Source: Acheta domesticus
Lineage: Eukaryota > Arthropoda > Insecta > Orthoptera > Gryllidae
Assembly (NCBI GenBank): GCA_031308135.1
Contig: JAHLJT010000631.1
Location: 194,670,685-194,734,684 of the forward strand
Direction of reading: 5' to 3'
DNA: 64,000 nucleotides
The notes under the pieces were generated by a model. That model did no database searches. It was not told the origin of the DNA and saw nothing but the letters and a program-made list of their open reading frames with translations. How positions within the stretch are numbered: position 1 is the first letter of the stretch; each line of letters begins with the position of its first letter. This document shows positions 21,735 to 33,165 of the stretch, in pieces. Both the position numbers and the translations under genes were made by a program.

Positions 21735-21975
21735 GATAAGACAAGCCGTAGAAGCCGTCCGAGTTCAGCGGCGACAGGAAGTATGCAACACCACGCAACA
21801 CACGCTCAAACACTCGCTCCAATGATACACCGAAACGTTTTTTTTTTCCTTCGCTGTAGAGGCATTGCCCAATATATGGCTGAAAGATATGGATTTTCAT
21901 CCACGCTGTTGGTGCCTTTTTCAAACGCACGCTTCCCAGAATCATCCCCAAGAATTCCCCAATAATGGTGACGTT
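21735..21975 (-). pseudogene. copy B: decayed duplicate of the neuroligin exon's 5' edge
   Basis: GAGTTCAGCGGCGACAGGAA (21761-21780) parallels the exon's GAGTCCGGCGGCGACAGGAA 490 bp away. On the minus strand it still reads YFLSPLNSDGFYGLSYRL beside the exon's [18 protein letters not shown]. The acceptor AG has become AT (TTGCAT in place of TTGCAG), so it cannot be spliced as the exon is. The rest of the exon, including the GHGPG elbow, is absent. It lies 5' of the live exon in gene orientation. It lacks the MITE and so records the pre-insertion state. Confidence 0.75.
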
Positions 21976-22710
21976 TACGTTTCTGTTAGGGACGTATAGT
22001 TGACCTGCAATATGTGATTTCTTTTTAATTATACGAATCTTCTCAATGTTACGGTTCAGACCAATGATAAAACAATTTGTGGTGAAGAATACTTTCGATG
22101 CAATTTAAAGAATCTCCCACCAATGACTGTTAAGTCGCTCACATTTCATTAAGAGTCACATCTTTCTAGAATCATAGTTACCCAATGTCTTGCTTGAGTA
22201 GGGTAATCAGAATATCCTGCAGCATATGAGCAACAGAATGCGTTACAATACAAACAAATACCCGTTAGTCGATGCAGTAAACGCAGTCATCATAATCATT
22301 TCTGTTAGATAAGTCTGAAAGATCATTGTTTAGACAGTCATTGAGAGGTACAAACCAAAGTTCATACTTTCTGGAAGAGATTCAGATTCCTGCGTGTGAC
22401 GGTTAAAACTTCCGTTCTGTAGCTAATATGCATAACAACCTGCCATTGTACTAGGCAAATTATTCAATGCTCGAATGTTCCCGTGCTGAAAAAAAACACC
22501 CACACAATGACGGTTGAAATGTTGGTCTTCTAAGGAAGGGCCGTGCAAATGCAAGAATTCGAGCTAGATTTCAGGTGCAACTGCCTCACTGCTCTACTCT
22601 CTGTCGATCGTCACCAAGCGGTTCCCCATCCTCTTCGTCGGGCAGAACCGACAAGCAGTGGAACGTACCCACTGATCGCTGATAAGCGTTAGGCCAACTG
22701 GATCGCAGTT
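21976..22710. other. intronic or intergenic spacer
   Basis: Mixed composition. No gene or repeat recognised. Confidence 0.5.
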
Positions 22711-23030
22711 TTTGATTGATTAGTGATGTCTGGCGCGTCAACCACTAAGGTCACTAGTCCCCTAAGTGTGAAGCATGTTTTTTCCCTCGGGGGGTGGCGG
22801 TAATCTTCCCTCGCTGGATGGCGAAATCCGGTGCCGACCTGCCTGTCCACTTGCAGGATTTCTCCAACCAGGTATCTCCCAGAAGCGCGGCATCGCCCAA
22901 GCCGGGAAGCTCCCGACCGGACTCTCGGCATTTATGGCAGTGGCAGTGTGTGTAAGGGATGATGATAGAACAAGGAAGAGGAAGGAAACATCGCGCGCTC
23001 CACAGTCCGGTTTTTTTAGAGTACTACTAG
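22711..23030 (-). repeat. SINE family S1, 5'-truncated copy
   Basis: It starts on the plus strand at the family's tail end (TTGATTGATTAGTGATGTC, then CTAAGGTCACTAGTCCC) and continues through CAACCAGGTATCTCCCA, CTCTCGGCATTTATG and AGGAAGGAAACATCGCGCG. It stops before the tRNA-derived head. Confidence 0.8.
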
Positions 23031-24070
23031 CAGTGCTTGTGAATTGAAAACAAATAAATAAAACTATTAAGGTACAAGACTCCAAAGTCCTGCAAGCATC
23101 TACCTCGTCAAAAAGAGTTTGGAGCAGATGATTGAAAAGTGCTTGAACCTGTTAAATTCATACTCACTTTTTTCAAGTCTTTGTTTATGTGTGTGCCTGA
23201 GTTGAATCCAAACGACCACACTGGAACAGAACATAAATATGAAACCAACCAAATAAACTTAATATTTTCCCGAGGCAATTTCCAATATGAATAGAAATTC
23301 ACGTAAGTTTAGTGAAATTACTATATTTTCAAATACATTGATTTTGGAAGGCATAATAATGCTTGTTCATAATATTAAACAATTTTTGTTGTAAATGAAT
23401 TAACAGGTAAGAAAACTGAAGAATTTACAAATAAATTATTACTCCTAGTTCCTTGTCGGTATTACTCTTACATGTTATCAATACACAATTTAGAACTAAT
23501 TTAGAAATACAGTCAATCGATATCGACGATAAAACATTTAAAAATTAACTCCGATAATTAACGATATAAAAAGTGCACCTGCCATTGAACCAAATATATT
23601 TTAAAATATTAGAGTAAAACTTGATTAATCCGTAAAGGCCCGTCCTGGCAGAATTCAAAATACAAACTGTTATTGATGCTCAGTTTCTCTAGAAGTCATT
23701 TTAAAACATTTAATGAAAATGCAAAATCAACTTCCCGGAATTTTGAATTCCATCACTGTATCGCTTACACGTGTTCTAATTATCACTAACCATCCAGTGA
23801 ATATATCAAAGCAACGTGTTACTCATTACTGATAAAATTTAGGCATTATGAATACAATATGTTTGCGATTATCTATTTAATTTTGCATGATCGGCTTCAC
23901 CTCTAATAACCTAAAATTGCTGTGTTTAATATAAATATGCGTACCGAATGTTCCTCGAAGGTAATTTTTGGAGAAAGTATTAAACATTGCTTAACGAACA
24001 AGGTGGAAACAAAAATAATAGTAATATCTCATGTATTTATTACATTTTTGTGTACAGTTCCTTTCAATAG
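23031..24070. other. AT-rich spacer
   Basis: Nothing recognised. Confidence 0.5.
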
Positions 24071-25570
24071 AAACTAGTGGTGCTAGAGTATTGCACAGAT
24101 TTTCCCGTATTAGTTTTCTATTTTCTTGGGTCTTCGCTAGCTATTCGGAATTGCCACATACTCTTTCTTGCCAAATTTTTCCGTTTTCTATTGGTAGAAC
24201 GAAAATATTAATATTAGAATATTAAAAAACACAAAAACCTAGCCGTAAATGGCAATTTTCTTTTAAAAATTATGTGCCGTTTAAGAGAAAATGGCATTTT
24301 AGCACTACTAAAAATGCGAAATTTGAAGCTCATTTTCACAGAAAATTTTTGAGTTTTCAAAATACTTTATTTGAAGTTATTTGAAGCACATACACTCACA
24401 AATATAATCATCTTTACACATTGCGGATAATGTGCATATTAAAGATGTGAGATATCTTTCAAAAAATTTACATTTATATAATTTTTGAAAAAACAAAAAA
24501 AAACTCGAAATGAACTTTACGCTATACTAAAGAGTGTAAATAGCACTATCTGTTACAAAAGTTTGAAGAAAAAAATTGCAGCCATATACGAGAAAATGCC
24601 GTTTGAGCATTTCTGAAAATGCCGAAATTTGAGCTACTTTTCACAGAAAACGGTTGTTTTCGAAAAACTTTACTTGACGTTATTTAAAGCATATATACTC
24701 GTAAATATAATATTGTGAAAAACTCGCCGATAATGTAAATATTAACGACGTGAGAGACAAGTAAAAAAATTTACATTTTTGTAATTTTTGAAAAAACCAA
24801 CCCATAGACCAAAATGGCTTTTAAGTCATTGCTAGCACTATCCCTACCAAAAGTTTAAAGAGAAAATTTGGAGCCGTTTTTGAGAAAATTTTGTTTTTGT
24901 AATTTTTTAAAATTACACATATTGCACGCAATATTGCACGAAAATTACCAAAATTTTGGGAAACATTTACATGACCTTTATAAAAGAACTCAATATGCAG
25001 AACAAATTTTATTTGAAGAAAAAATCTCTATCTTCAATTTTGTAGTTGGAGAAAGACGCCGAAAAAATTCAAACTTTCACAATTTTCGAAAATTCAGAGC
25101 TGTACGTAAAAATCGGACCTATGCCATGTTAAAAAGTGTATTTTACTCTATTCATACAAGAAATTTCAAGAAAACATTTGGAGCCGTTTTTGAGAAAATG
25201 TTGAAAATCCCCGGGGGGCTTCATATAAAGTACCCCCAAATTTTGAAGAATCTTTTTCAAAATCTGAAAGCTTTGACTAGAATCAGATCGACTGGGGAAT
25301 ATTCATTTTGGAAGAAATCGTACGTATGGTTTAGGCGCTAACAGTGTTCACAGACGGACAGACGGACGTTTTCCTTTCAATTGGGTTTTCGGTATCAAGG
25401 ACCTAGAAAACGGGATTTCTAGCAACACCACGTGTTAGGGGATTTTTTTTCTTTATTTAGCAACTGGTTTTATCCAGTTATTCGTTTTCACGGCCCGTCA
25501 AATAATTTTTTTCCGCCGAAAATTGGCCATTTTTTCGTGCAGCATTACATAACTTTCCCTATTCTACTTC
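24071..25570 (+). mobile_element. 1.5 kb non-coding dispersed repeat family N1, copy A
   Basis: It begins ACTAGTGGTGCTAGAG, then TTTTCCCGTATTAGTTTTCT and CTTGGGTCTTCGCTAGCTATTC. Inside are two or three degenerate units of about 300 bp, each with GAGAAAATGCC-like words, CACAGAAAA, ATTAACGACGTGAGAGA and ACATTTTTGTAATTTTTGA. The right part has GACGGACAGACGGACG and ends near TTACATAACTTTCCCTAT. 42765-44200 and 47100-47700 share the same order of parts. The open frame 24868-25341 lies inside it and its equivalents in copy B are broken, so it is not a gene. Confidence 0.75.
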
Positions 25571-27151
25571 CTAGGAACAGAGTTGCGAGATAACGAAGAT
25601 AATAGAGACAATAAGAAGAGAACTCCAACCAACCGTCCACGAAATTGAATTTCATTTATTATTTATTTTGACTGTTTGGTTAATAAATTTCTGGAATTGT
25701 ATTGAATGTTGTAATTATGTATTCCCAGTTTAATTTGACTCTCGACCATTATTAAATTTCAATGTCCAATCGTTGATGCTGATCATTCGTTGAATGAAAT
25801 ATTTGCATGTTTACAGAACACAGAATTAAATTATAATGCACACACAAAATAAAATTTAAGGATTAAATAATGAGGTGTTATGTGGTGAAGTAAATCGTGA
25901 TATTATTTTTCCAAATGGATCGTAAAATATATCTTACAAGAGCGTGTAATACCTAAACGTGCTATCTTTTATGAAGAAAAATGTGATCTGTTCTTAGCAC
26001 ATTCAGATATAAATTGTGAAAAACGTAGCTATAGTGTTTTCAGTTTATGATCAATAATGTTTCAATTTTTTATCCCATTGAAGATCTAATTAAAAACGTA
26101 TTTATTACGGGACAGGAATATGTTTAACTTAGCACAGTTTTCTGATAAAAGCATAGATTGCCCATAATTATTTCCTATTATTGTTAGAACATATGTAAAA
26201 ATAGTGAAATTACAGCTCTTTTAGAAAATTTTGTCAGCGCATTTCGTACATAACCTCTCTAAAACAATTTTGTTAACACAACATATCACACTTCTGGGCA
26301 GAAATTACCGGAAGTCTGTTGAATTAATTAATTAGAAAAAAATAGAATTAATGAATTGAAGAATGCCTGAAAAAATAATGAATTTGTGCAAAGATCAGAA
26401 AATCATGTATACACGACAAGGAGAAATTGTATCAAGGACAATAATGATGTGTTTTAAAGTTAGGAAGATTAAACGTAATGTTTTCACAGGAATATGTGAA
26501 TAACTGTGAAAACACTCACTTGTAACTGGTATATGTCTTGTATATGAAAATAATATAAAAAATACGCATATTGAAGAGTGAAAAACGCGTTTGTTTTACA
26601 AAGGGCGAAAAGCCAAGAAAGTACAGCAACAAGAACAAACAGTTTCAATCCGTGCGCTACTGCCGGGCTACGCTAGTGGATGCCCCATTTTTTATTTAAT
26701 TTATTTAAAATTGCCGCATAAATATCTAGGTCTTGAGGTAGGTCATAAACTTGTAATACAGAATCACGTGTATTTACAAAGTATTTCTGTAATAAGTTAC
26801 TATATGACAAATACAGGAGGTTATTAAACATATTATATATTATTATGGATGGGTCAGACACTTGACCTGGAGGAAGGCATCAAATAGATACTCTTTTCTT
26901 GACACATGACCTGGGTTTGAAATAGTAATAACAGTATAAACCATAGAGTTACATAAGAGAATTAAATGTAAACAATAAGTATCTCAAGCACAATAATTCA
27001 TGTAGAGACAAAGATTAACTCTGCTACAGTATTTTGCAGTGATTGGGTGGCCCCTTTGACTTGCCCTGACCCATTGTTTATCTGCGGGCAAGCGGTGTGT
27101 CGTTGTGATTGCCGAGTCAGCCCGACGGGAGAGGAGGCGCTCGGTTGGATT
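25571..27151. other. AT-rich spacer
   Basis: Nothing recognised apart from short poly-A/T runs. Confidence 0.5.
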
Positions 27152-27662
27152 TCATTCATTGTTAGTGTTTCCGGACCCTTCAACTGACACGTTTATTAGT
27201 TTCGTAGGTGTAGTGTATGTTTTTTGATTGCGGAAGATGGCGGTGCATATTTCTAGCTGAATGGCGCCAAACTACACATCGGCTTGCGGTGCTTTCCCTA
27301 ATCGGATCGAGGCATTGCTCCAGCCAGGTGAAGTTCTGATCTCGTGACTAGTCACCCGGTATGTGTGGTAGTGTAATGAATATTAATGTAAGGGGTGAGG
27401 ATAGGAAAAGGAAAAGGAAGCAGAGATCGTGCACGGTCTGTAGCCCTTTCATTAGGTTCTACTCCGGCATTCGACTGGTGTTGATCGGAGAAATCAATGA
27501 AAACAACCTATCTGAGAAGCCAGCCTTTAAAATTCTTCTCCCGACAGAACTGGACCGAGCAAGTATCTAGCGTGTGTCGAAAATCCTGCCACCGTTGGAT
27601 CTCGAATCCTACGACCTCCCGGTCATAAACAATGTCCTGAGCCACCTCAGTAGATGGGAGGC
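27152..27662 (-). mobile_element. SINE family S1, near full-length copy
   Basis: The minus strand begins with a tRNA-like head (GAGGTGGCTCAGGACA as A-box region, GGATTCGAGATCC as B-box). It runs through TTTTCGACAC, GTTGATCGGAGAAATC on the plus strand, and a purine-rich GGAAAAGGAAAAGGAAG segment, to a degraded tail at about 27152. Head and body are the best preserved of the minus-strand copies. Confidence 0.8.
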
Positions 27663-28446
27663 GCTCGAGCCACTACGCTCTAGTCTAATGAATGGCGACT
27701 GTAACGCGACATTACAAGGAGCTGGCCCGAATGCTTGCGTTTGAGCAGCCCTGCTCTACGATGCATTTCGTGAATCAATGAGCAAGATGCGGTCCCCAAG
27801 GCGACCCATGTGTGCCTTACGCGCCAACCGCAGACCGCACACCCGCCCGCGGTGCCACATAGGGGACCGCAATGCCCGACGCGTGGGGCTACACGCCGTT
27901 TGAGGCTCGCCGCCATTAGCAGGCACTGCACCTGCCATTGTGCGACCTAGACAATGCTCCCGGCCCCTCCGTCTTGATTATTGCACTGTGTTTGGAAGTA
28001 AGGAACTCGGCACTTGTTTAATTTAATTAGTAAATGTTCATAATGATGTACTACATTATATTTCTGAAGCAGAGTAACATATTAGGTAATAAATAAGATG
28101 TAGAAATTATCACTTACTACATTAAATGCAATGTATAATCAAAATTGTATTACCATGTAACGGCTAATACAGCTTACTTTGTTGGTACCATCTTTGAAAG
28201 TTCACCATAAACAAATTCTAGGCCAAAAATGTGAAGTCATCGTAGTTGTGTACGTTCTCATAAGTTGTTGCGTGGAAATGGGTAGATGTCCCCGCTTGTC
28301 ATGTACTACAATTGAGAATGAGAGACGTAGGTAAGGTCTCTACGATAATTTAGATTGATAATTAAGATTGATACCGGTCGCGAGGAGATTCACACAATTT
28401 TGTATCCAAAATTTGGGATGTCTTTATGGATCGGTGGAAGTAAATG
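27663..28446. other. spacer
   Basis: 27690-27960 is of moderate GC without a supportable exon. The remainder is AT-rich. Confidence 0.5.
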
Positions 28447-28812
28447 TCACTCTCTGAATCTGAACTAATGAAATTTTCTCTGATTCAATCAGTGAGAGCC
28501 GAAGTCACTGATAATTTCAGTCGAAATGTGTAGTTTCACTGACAATCAGCGAATATGCGAACCTTTTCACAATGACTGCCAGCATTTCACTGGTCGTCAG
28601 TGGTAAAAGTGCCGCGCCACCATCGCTCACTGATCGTTCAGTCGTCACGTGCAATTAGTGTCACAGATTTCACTGATTCAAAAAGTGGACTCAATTTTCA
28701 CTGGTTTTTTCAGTTCAATTCACTGATTCTCAGTGGCAGGGTTATAACTGCCACCATCAGTGAATAGTCACTGTCAATCAGTAGATTTTCACTGATTCAT
28801 ACTGAGAGAGCA
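28447..28812. mobile_element. foldback element built of CACTGA/TCAGTG palindromes
   Basis: At least ten exact CACTGA or TCAGTG words (six and four) lie in about 320 bp, with many near matches, in alternating orientation. Examples are TTCACTGATTCTCAGTGG and CATCAGTGAATAGTCACTG. The outer 40-45 bp are imperfect inverted repeats: left CTCTCTGAATCTGAA..AATGAAA, right (minus strand) CTCTCTCAGTATGAATCAGTGAAAA. The block has no coding potential. It looks like a foldback MITE or a clustered binding-site array. Confidence 0.6.
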
Positions 28813-30184
28813 GAGGATACGTCTGTCGGATTAAACATTTTGGAACTTAAATTTAGTAAATACATCAAGTGTAAGATCTACATCTACCGTTTCGGAGGTC
28901 ATTCAATTATTTTAATTCTGGGAGTACTTTACACGAAGCTCGCATGAATTTTCATAATTTTCTGGAAAGTGGTTAAAATGTTTTTCTTTACCTCTTTTGC
29001 TGGAATGGAAGAAAGTGAATTTGTAAACAAGATGCAGTTCCTATTTTCGTTAAAATATATGAAAGTTTGAAATTTGAAAACTTGAAATTTATTTTGAAAC
29101 TTGCCCCGCGCGTAAAATTTTTAAGCCAAAGATTTGTTTCTCAATGAAATAGATTCCTCAGTTTTAGATCTTTAAAAGATCTGCACTGTTTAAAAATGTG
29201 AGTAGAATTTTTTAGTAATAACAATGGCACTAAAAGGTGGAGAAGTTTTGGTATGCCGGGAATCCCCGCTAGTTTTCATAGAAATTAAAAAAGGATCAAT
29301 GCGGTAGAAAATGTAAATAATTTAAAAATACCATTTCAAATTAATTTCCATGGAACAACCCAACATTGTTGATGAGATTTCACACATTTTTTACACTATT
29401 TACCTTCGGATCAAATCTCATTCAATAAGTGTTCAGTAAAAGATAACTTCAAACAACTGTAAGAGAAGGAGCAAATTGTAAAGTGGCACTTCTTCCGATG
29501 GATTATTATTTTTAAAAAAGTTATCAAAACATTCGCTTTCTTAGTTTTTAGTAAGAATTTTTTGTCAATATTCGAATGCCCCATAAAACAAATAATTGAT
29601 GTGAATGGGTCCTATAAACTCAAAGGATTGAAATTTTCCGTCTTCGTTTAAAAATTATAAAAAACATTTTATTTTGTTAGAAAATTTGATTTCTGCTCTT
29701 GTACTATTTTTCTGAATAAAATCTACTTAGCTGCAAAATTCAGAAAAATTATTAACAGAAAATAACTTTTTAAACATAAAAATTGTATTTAATTCCAATC
29801 GTCCTGATGTTTTCTCTTAAATCAATTCACTTTAATGTTCTTGGGTGTCACATTATGACTTTCTCTGATAAAGTATGTTATGCGGTGGGCTAAAAGCCGA
29901 TCAATATTGAAAGCGCGAAAGGAAAAATCTGTGGCCGATTGCCGTGTGAATTCAATTGTACTGACGGAAAATTTCATTAAGCGACTGCTAGAAGGTGATT
30001 GGAGAAGCGAGTGAGCGGGTAAACCTATGGTACAAAAAGGCATGGCAAATGGTAAACAAGCCAATAGATTAGTGGTGAGCAAGTGAACGTGAGAGTGAGT
30101 GAACAGTTGAGGACAGAGTGGTAGAGGATAAGGTGGGATTATTAATGGGAGATGGTCTTCTTAGGAGAGCGGCTGATTGGAAGA
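28813..30184. other. AT-rich spacer
   Basis: Nothing recognised. The minus-strand frame 29822-30082 has no domain. Confidence 0.5.
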
Positions 30185-30430
30185 CCTGACTGGGCCAAGG
30201 TCTGACTGGGAGAGGAGTTACCTGAGAGGGGAGGTGCTTGGGAGAGGTGTTGATGGGAATAAATGTGGATTGGGAGAGGTGTCGATAGGGAGAATTGTCG
30301 ACCGAGAGAGGTGTCGACTGGAGAGGGGTCGACTGGGAGAGGGGTCGACCGGGATAGGGATCGACTGGGAGAGGAGCCAACTGGGAGAGGTGACAACTGG
30401 GAGAGGTGACAACTGGGAAAAGAGGTGTCA
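30185..30430 (+). repeat. 16-bp minisatellite
   Basis: The unit is GTCGACTGGGAGAGGG. From about 30310 to 30425 the copies are in strict 16-bp register (variants GACAACTGGGAGAGGT and GTCGACCGGGATAGGG). The left part is more degenerate. Open frames on both strands (for example 30177-30443 plus) are a consequence of the repeat. Confidence 0.85.
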
Positions 30431-31126
30431 GAGAGAGAGATGATGATTGGGTGAGATGATTGTGATGATTGGTTGACTGAAGGAGGGTGAATGGGGGTTG
30501 AGCTAAGGAGCAGTCTCCAGCTCCTCCATACAGAACGAGTCACAGGAGCTGGAGAACGTGCAAAAATTGGGAGAGCGAGTGAACGGGTGAGGGAAGTGGA
30601 GTAGCGGGGCGAGCGGACTGGCTACTGAAAACGGCGGGCAGTAAGAGACACAGGCGCCTGCGATGGCTGCGGCAGCAGCGGAGGCGGCCTTTCGATGACC
30701 GCGCGCTCCTTGGTTGGGTGGGAAGGGAGGGGGTAAAGCTGCACGCGGGGCCACCCGCTCCTTCCGGGAGCGTATTGTGTTTCCCTCTGGAGCACCGCTT
30801 GGCTTCCTGACATTCTGTACACGCACGCGCTTTTCAGGCGACTGGCGGCGTATTGTCCAGTGCTCCAGCAGTTTCTCCTCTAAGCAGGTCACTTCAAAAC
30901 TGGGCCACTGCGTGGTGATGACTTTCAACAAATATTATTTGTCAAGAATTTCTAGTTTCGAGAAAACCGAGCTTGAAAGTTTGAGAAGGAGCTGTTACAT
31001 ATGGAGAGACAATGTTTTCATTCTGGAAAAAATGATGTATTTTATATGGGCGTACAATCGTTGAACACTGGACAGAGATCAATAAAAATGATATGAACTC
31101 AAAAATCACCAGGGGTTATTTTTTTA

Positions 31127-31127
<1 letters not shown>
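30431..31127. other. spacer with GC-rich patch
   Basis: About 30590-30850 is GC-rich. The open frames there on both strands show no domain or splice boundary that I can defend. Confidence 0.45.

Positions 31128-31182
<55 letters not shown>
31128..31182. repeat. (TA)n microsatellite
   Basis: About 27 TA dinucleotides. Confidence 0.95.
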
Positions 31183-31185
<3 letters not shown>

Positions 31186-31332
31186 ATTTTGCAATTTGTT
31201 TGTCACCATGGGTGGACATACAATGTTTGTGCATTAAGACATCGTTTTTTGAGTATTTTTGATACTAGAACTAAAGCTACGTCGAACTCAAAACTAGGGG
31301 AGAAATCTGGCGGACGACTGATATTTCAGTAG

Positions 31333-31500
31333 TTTTCGCGATCAATACTAGACGAATGCCGGGTTAGTGCCTTTTACAAAAGGGTAACAGACCACACACG
31401 ATGTTTTCATCCTCTTCCGAGTCTTTTTCCCCATTCTCACATACACTTATAAACAAACTTGCATGCACTACTGCAATAGAACGTGCGATTGGCGCTGGAT
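31333..31500 (+). repeat. SINE family S1 internal fragment
   Basis: CGATCAATACTAGACGAATG, GCCGGGTTAGTGCC, GACCACACACGATG and CACATACACTTA match the middle of the family as seen at 51830-51960. Head and tail are absent. Confidence 0.65.
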
Positions 31501-31919
31501 CAAAGTTGAAGCGTGAAGGAAGGTCGGGTCTCTCTTGAGATATAGCTTGTCACGTACTTTAGGGACTAATTATAATAGCAGAGGACGCGTGCGAAAAAGG
31601 AATGATGTTCAAATTGTATTTTACTTTTCAATAAATATTTTCATTTCAATTTTACCACTTTATACCGTTTGTGATTTCAGCTACAACAATGGAATTACTA
31701 TTCAATTTTTACTTTTATTTTATCTCATTTAAAATATATGATTCGAGCTACAATAACCAAGGTTCAATATGGATAAGTTCGCTTGGCCATAGTATTCACA
31801 TGCTTCTTAACAAAAATATAAATAACTCAAGTTTCACTCAACATCACTCTTAATATTTAAAATTCAAGAACACGCTAGTTAAGAATCACGAGTACAACCA
31901 CAACTCGCAAAATTGTATT

Positions 31920-31924
31920 GTTAC
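31920..31924. repeat. left 5-bp target duplication of solo LTR
   Basis: GTTAC, repeated at 32384-32388. Confidence 0.8.
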
Positions 31925-32383
31925 TGTTATGTTCAGAAAAACAAGCTGACTTCGTTAAACCAGTTTTTTATTGCACAATCACAACTTTTATACAAGTGGG
32001 TCTTGCCAGTGATCCAAAAGAAAGTACCGTTTCCACAAGCCAAAATGTCCATTAACCCACAAGATGTCCCGAATAATAGCCCAGTCGTCAAAGATACCGT
32101 ACACAGAATAAAAATCACTCGCCGGGTCGTCTACACAGTCACTATAGCACAGTCTTTAACACAGGTACTTCACGTTCTCTTCTACTGCCCCGGTGGTGGC
32201 GGTGCCGGCTTATGAAGTCCCCGGCGCCGCAGACTCGCTCCAGGGGTGCAGGCTCGCTGACCGTCTGCTGGCTACCTATTTGCCAGCGTCCTCCCTGGTC
32301 TGTTGCCTTCGCTGTCCGTTCTGCCCGCTGCCGAGCGCTGCCTGTTTGGCGCGCTTTTGAAAGAGGTGTTTACAAACGCAACA
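31925..32383 (-). mobile_element. solo LTR (459 bp)
   Basis: The plus strand starts TGTTATGTTCAG and ends AACGCAACA, so the LTR has 5'-TGTT...AACA-3' termini (canonical TG...CA). It is flanked by the 5-bp direct repeat GTTAC. On the minus strand a TATA box (TATAAAAG, 31992-31985) precedes an AATAAA (31972-31967), giving a leftward transcription unit with a GC-rich upstream U3. No internal retroviral or Gypsy/Copia genes flank it, so it is a recombined solo LTR. 5-bp duplications fit Ty3/Gypsy, Bel-Pao or Copia, and I cannot choose. Confidence 0.85.
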
Positions 32384-32388
32384 GTTAC
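32384..32388. repeat. right 5-bp target duplication of solo LTR
   Basis: GTTAC, identical to 31920-31924. Confidence 0.8.
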
Positions 32389-33165
32389 GTCAACTTAATA
32401 GGAAAGAAAAGTTAATCTTAACATGCTTTAAAGATTTAACAGCCCTCCGTTCCGAACATTTGAACAAATTAACTGTATTGAGATATTTAGTATCCTTTTT
32501 ATTATACGCCTTAAGCCATTTAAAATCAATTATGGAATATGGGAACGGGGTTAAAATTGTTTAAAGGAAACACTTATTCTTGATAAAATACCCCATGTAA
32601 TCTTGATAAAAGTTGCGTCCACCATCCAGTTTCTGAATGAACTGTATGTTAAGGTAAGTTATGTGTACACTTATTCCAAAAATTTTCATTACTTATTTGT
32701 ACGATATTTTTTCTTCTAATTATATTCTCAGGTATCACAAAGTTTAGAAAATAGACTCCTTTTTGTTATTTTCTGTTTATTGGTCAAATGATGTCAATAA
32801 CTCTTATAAATCGCAAGTTCAGGAAACGTTCTTTCGCTCTGTACCCTGTGTTGTTGCCTGTGCGGCGGTGCACCCGCGCAGCAGCGGGAAGCGGTGCTCG
32901 TGTCCGCCTCGCGGGCGCCCGGCCACTCCAATCCCCGCGCCGCCCCGCCCCTCCCACGGGCCCAAATTGCTGCGCTGCGCCCCGCCTCCGCGGGGGCCCT
33001 AATTGACCGGAGGCTGGCGAGCGCCTGCGAAGGGACCAGGAGCGGAAGGGAGGGGAAGGGAGGGGAAGGGAGAAGGAGGGCGCCAGGGCACGACCGCCAA
33101 GGTCACAACCGAACGCTCGCCTCCGCCTCCACTTCGCCCCCGCAACCATCCTCGCGCCCGACCAC
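32389..33165. other. spacer ending in a CpG-rich block
   Basis: AT-rich to about 32830, then CpG-rich. GGGCCC and GGGGGCCC (32959-33000) could pair as a hairpin. No exon supported. Confidence 0.45.

Noticed and set aside
24868..25341. 157-codon frame that looks like a Lys/Phe-rich protein
   Set aside because: It sits inside dispersed repeat N1, and equivalent positions in copy B are interrupted.
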